From: an uncultured Collinsella sp. | Lineage (GTDB): Bacteria; Actinomycetota; Coriobacteriia; Coriobacteriales; Coriobacteriaceae | NCBI GenBank assembly: GCA_934643145.1 | Contig: CAKUBM010000001.1 | Location: 89,698 to 153,697, forward strand | Length of the DNA stretch: 64,000 nucleotides | Reading direction: 5' to 3' | Shown here: piece by piece, positions 62,067-64,000 of the stretch | Position numbering within the stretch: position 1 is the first letter of the stretch | Layout: each line of letters opens with the position of its first letter | Translations under genes and position numbers: made by a program | Notes under the pieces: model-generated | Told to the model about the DNA's origin: nothing | The model's database searches: none | The model's input: only the letters and a program-made list of their open reading frames with translations

Positions 62067-63830
62067 ATGGCAGATTCCACCACCGATTACAACAATCTAG
62101 ATCCCTTGGGCGACGAGGCGGCGGTTGTCGATGAGGTCGATGCCGCCGTCTCGGGCGCTCGCAAGAAGCCGCGCGCTGTCGATATGGTGCCTGAGGAGCC
62201 CGACGCGATGGCGCCGGATGAAGAATACCAGCTCACGCCGGCGGGTCGCCGCGAGCGCATCGGGCAGATTGTTCGCCTGGTCAAAAAGTACCGCGTGTGG
62301 GACAACCTCACGCCGGTTCGTTTGCGCCGCCTGCTCGAGGAACTCGGCCCCATGTTCGTTAAGATGGGGCAGATTCTGGCTAACCGGTCCGAGATTCTGC
62401 CGCAACGCTTTTGCGACGAGCTGCGTCGTCTGCGCTCCGACGTGGAGCCGGTGCCGTACGAGGTCGTACTCAGTTGTCTGGAAGAAGAATACGGCCTGCG
62501 CCTGGGGGAGATGTTCGATGCGATCGACCCCAATCCGCTTGGTAGCGCATCGCTCGCGCAGGTGCACCGCGCTCGTCTGGTGACGGGCGAGGACGTGGCC
62601 GTCAAGGTGCAGCGCCCCGGTGCGCAGCAGGTTATGGCACAGGACATCGATATCATCCGCTCGGTGGTGCGTATCGTTTCCAAGTTCGTCAACACTGATC
62701 AATTCGTTGACCTGCACGGCGTAGTCGAGGAGTTGTGGACCTCGTTTCGCGAGGAGACCAACTTTTTGGCCGAGGCCAAAAACCTCAACGACTTCTACGA
62801 GTTCCATAAGAGCGTTCATGGCGTGACGTGCCCTAAATCCTATCTGGACCTGTGCACCGAGCACGTGGTGGTTATGGACTACGTCGACGGCATTTCGATC
62901 GCCGATCCTGAACGCTTGGTGGCCGAGGGCTATGACTTGGAAAAGATCGGTGCCGCGATTGTCGAGGACTACTCGACGCAGGTGCTCGACGACGGCTTTT
63001 TCCATGCCGACCCGCATGCGGGAAACATTATTCTCAAGGACGGCATCGTTTACTTTATCGACTTGGGCATGGTCGGACGCATGTCGAGTCACGATCGCGG
63101 TATCGTTAAGGACATGATTTTCGCCGTGGCCGAGGGCGACGTGCCCAAGCTCAAGGATTCGCTCATGCGCTTCGCCGTGACGCGTGGCGATTCGGCCGAG
63201 CTCGATCATTCGGCCTTTTTGTCCGATCTTGACTTTATCGTGGCTGACTTTGCGGGCCTTGACCTGAAGGATCTGGATATCGGCGAGTTTTTGACCTCGC
63301 TGTTAAACCTCGCGCGTAAGAATGACGTTGAGCTGCCGAGCGTGGTGACGATGTTCGCGCGCGGCATGGTGACGCTTGAGGGTTTGCTGACTGAGTATAT
63401 GCCCAACGTCAACATGATCCAGATCATCCAGACGCACATCAAAAACGAGAAAAGCACCTATGCGCGCGTGCGCGACATGGGACGCGATCTTGCCGCGAGC
63501 AGCTATCGCGCGGCAAAAGGCTCACTCGAGGCGGCCGAGTATCTGGGCTTGGCTTCGCGTATGCTCACGCGCGGCCAGCTTAAGGTGAACACGCAGATCA
63601 TGAGCAGCGATAAGGCGCTGCGACAGCTGGGCGGAATTATCGACCGCATGTCGATGGCAATTGTGATTGCTGGCCTGTTTATCGGTTCGTCGGTGGTGTA
63701 CTACGCGCGCATCGAGCCGGTTGTGTTTGGTATCCCGGTCATTGGCTTTATGGGCTACGTCAGCGCACTGGTGCTGGCGCTTATGCTGGGCCGCAATATC
63801 TGGCTCAACAGTCACGGCGGCAAGCACTAG
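62067..63830 (+). CDS. AarF/UbiB (ABC1) family atypical kinase
   Basis: The 587-residue protein has the UbiB marks: the KxGQ motif in FVKMGQILANRSEILPQ, the Ala-rich-loop equivalent LGSASLAQVHRA, the ATP lysine in VAVKVQRPG, catalytic HADPHAGNI and the metal-binding DLG in FIDLGMVGRMS. Two hydrophobic segments at the C-terminus (AIVIAGLFIGSSVVYYA and GFMGYVSALVLALMLG) anchor it in the membrane. UbiB proteins support quinone or lipid metabolism by an unclear ATPase/kinase action. In a fermentative anaerobe a lipid-homeostasis role is more likely than ubiquinone synthesis. It follows the phasin-like gene. Confidence 0.92.
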   Translation: MADSTTDYNNLDPLGDEAAVVDEVDAAVSGARKKPRAVDMVPEEPDAMAPDEEYQLTPAGRRERIGQIVRLVKKYRVWDNLTPVRLRRLLEELGPMFVKMGQILANRSEILPQRFCDELRRLRSDVEPVPYEVVLSCLEEEYGLRLGEMFDAIDPNPLGSASLAQVHRARLVTGEDVAVKVQRPGAQQVMAQDIDIIRSVVRIVSKFVNTDQFVDLHGVVEELWTSFREETNFLAEAKNLNDFYEFHKSVHGVTCPKSYLDLCTEHVVVMDYVDGISIADPERLVAEGYDLEKIGAAIVEDYSTQVLDDGFFHADPHAGNIILKDGIVYFIDLGMVGRMSSHDRGIVKDMIFAVAEGDVPKLKDSLMRFAVTRGDSAELDHSAFLSDLDFIVADFAGLDLKDLDIGEFLTSLLNLARKNDVELPSVVTMFARGMVTLEGLLTEYMPNVNMIQIIQTHIKNEKSTYARVRDMGRDLAASSYRAAKGSLEAAEYLGLASRMLTRGQLKVNTQIMSSDKALRQLGGIIDRMSMAIVIAGLFIGSSVVYYARIEPVVFGIPVIGFMGYVSALVLALMLGRNIWLNSHGGKH

Positions 63831-63881
63831 AGGCCGCGACCGTCACCGCATTTTCCTATCGCAAACAATAGCTTTTACCTT

Positions 63882-63909
63882 GGGCTTCGCCTGCGTGCGA
63901 GGCCCTTTT
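63882..63909 (+). terminator. Rho-independent terminator
   Basis: GGGCTTCGC / GCGAGGCCC (one G-U pair) with a short loop, then TTTTG. It ends the ABC1 unit. Confidence 0.75.
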
Positions 63910-63922
63910 GCGTGATACCATA

Positions 63923-63950
63923 TTGACGGTAATAATCGATGGCCTAGATG
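63923..63950 (+). promoter_or_regulatory. Promoter-like sequence for a gene beyond the window
   Basis: TTGACG, 16-base spacer, TAGATG. The following leader (GGAGACGCAC, GCGCGGTTTTCCTGCGCG) runs off the window. Confidence 0.4.
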
Positions 63951-64000
63951 GTGGTGCGGAGACGCACGAATGCGCGGTTTTCCTGCGCGTTTGGGAGAAT

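Noticed and set aside
1..64000. CRISPR arrays, rRNA, tRNA, prophage or intact IS elements
   Set aside because: No regularly spaced direct repeats, tRNA-like cloverleaf, rRNA sequence, integrase or transposase gene was recognised by eye. A covariance-model scan could still find a small RNA.

Overview
The window looks like a chromosomal segment of a strictly anaerobic, high-GC gut actinomycete of the class Coriobacteriia, most like Collinsella. This is inferred from gene content and style: a cytoplasmic [FeFe]-hydrogenase, a PTS with a GH4 phospho-glycosidase, a superoxide reductase, LADTG-type surface anchoring, strong G/C-ending codons, and many short intergenic inverted repeats. No rRNA, tRNA, CRISPR array, prophage or intact insertion sequence was seen.

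Layout. (1) 1-2.1 kb: Arg/Gly-rich tail of a probable DEAD-box helicase, a long intergenic repeat element, and a flavodoxin-ferredoxin (EFR1) protein. (2) 2.2-6.3 kb: an alpha-glucoside PTS operon (IICB plus 6-phospho-alpha-glucosidase). Its upstream IIA and LicT-type antiterminator genes have been fused and wrecked by a deletion. (3) 6.5-12.6 kb: a compact operon with a NuoF/GltD-like oxidoreductase, an [FeFe]-hydrogenase, a solute-binding lipoprotein and a fused permease-ATPase. (4) 12.8-18.5 kb: solitary RelB/DinJ antitoxin, CPBP protease, YgiQ radical-SAM protein, YoaK/DUF1275 membrane protein, FucO-like alcohol dehydrogenase. (5) 19-24.4 kb: M42 aminopeptidase, mnmA and cysK on the minus strand, a divergent Rrf2 regulator, a small membrane protein, a YerC/TrpR-like protein. 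(6) 24.5-31.3 kb: addB-addA. (7) 31.4-33.4 kb: DUF3284 protein and an AT-richer MFS transporter that looks imported. (8) 33.5-46 kb: dnaE, a SWIM-SNF2 helicase, superoxide reductase, a NadE-like pseudoenzyme, ruvC-ruvA-ruvB. (9) 46-53.7 kb: formate-THF ligase, a small Cys-rich protein, a membrane-anchored protein, a CDF cation exporter, a zinc-ribbon protein, a DUF1016 nuclease, a PH-like protein. (10) 53.7-58 kb: a surface-anchored PI-PLC and two paralogous lipoproteins, all on the minus strand. (11) 58-64 kb: fchA-folD, a MITE-like element, a C69 dipeptidase, a phasin-like protein and an ABC1/UbiB kinase.

How the genes connect. Fermentation is represented by the alpha-glucoside PTS, the propanediol/lactaldehyde reductase and the hydrogenase. 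One-carbon metabolism is split between fhs (46 kb) and the fchA-folD pair (58 kb); the FolD has lost two of its cyclohydrolase residues, which fits division of labour with FchA. DNA repair and replication are well covered (AddAB, RuvABC, DnaE, SNF2).

The strongest candidates for something undescribed are a two-copy ~315-bp intergenic element whose 25-bp arms covary; a set of hairpins with a near-constant GGGACnGGG core and unrelated stems; the NadE pseudoenzyme; and the IIA/antiterminator fusion scar.
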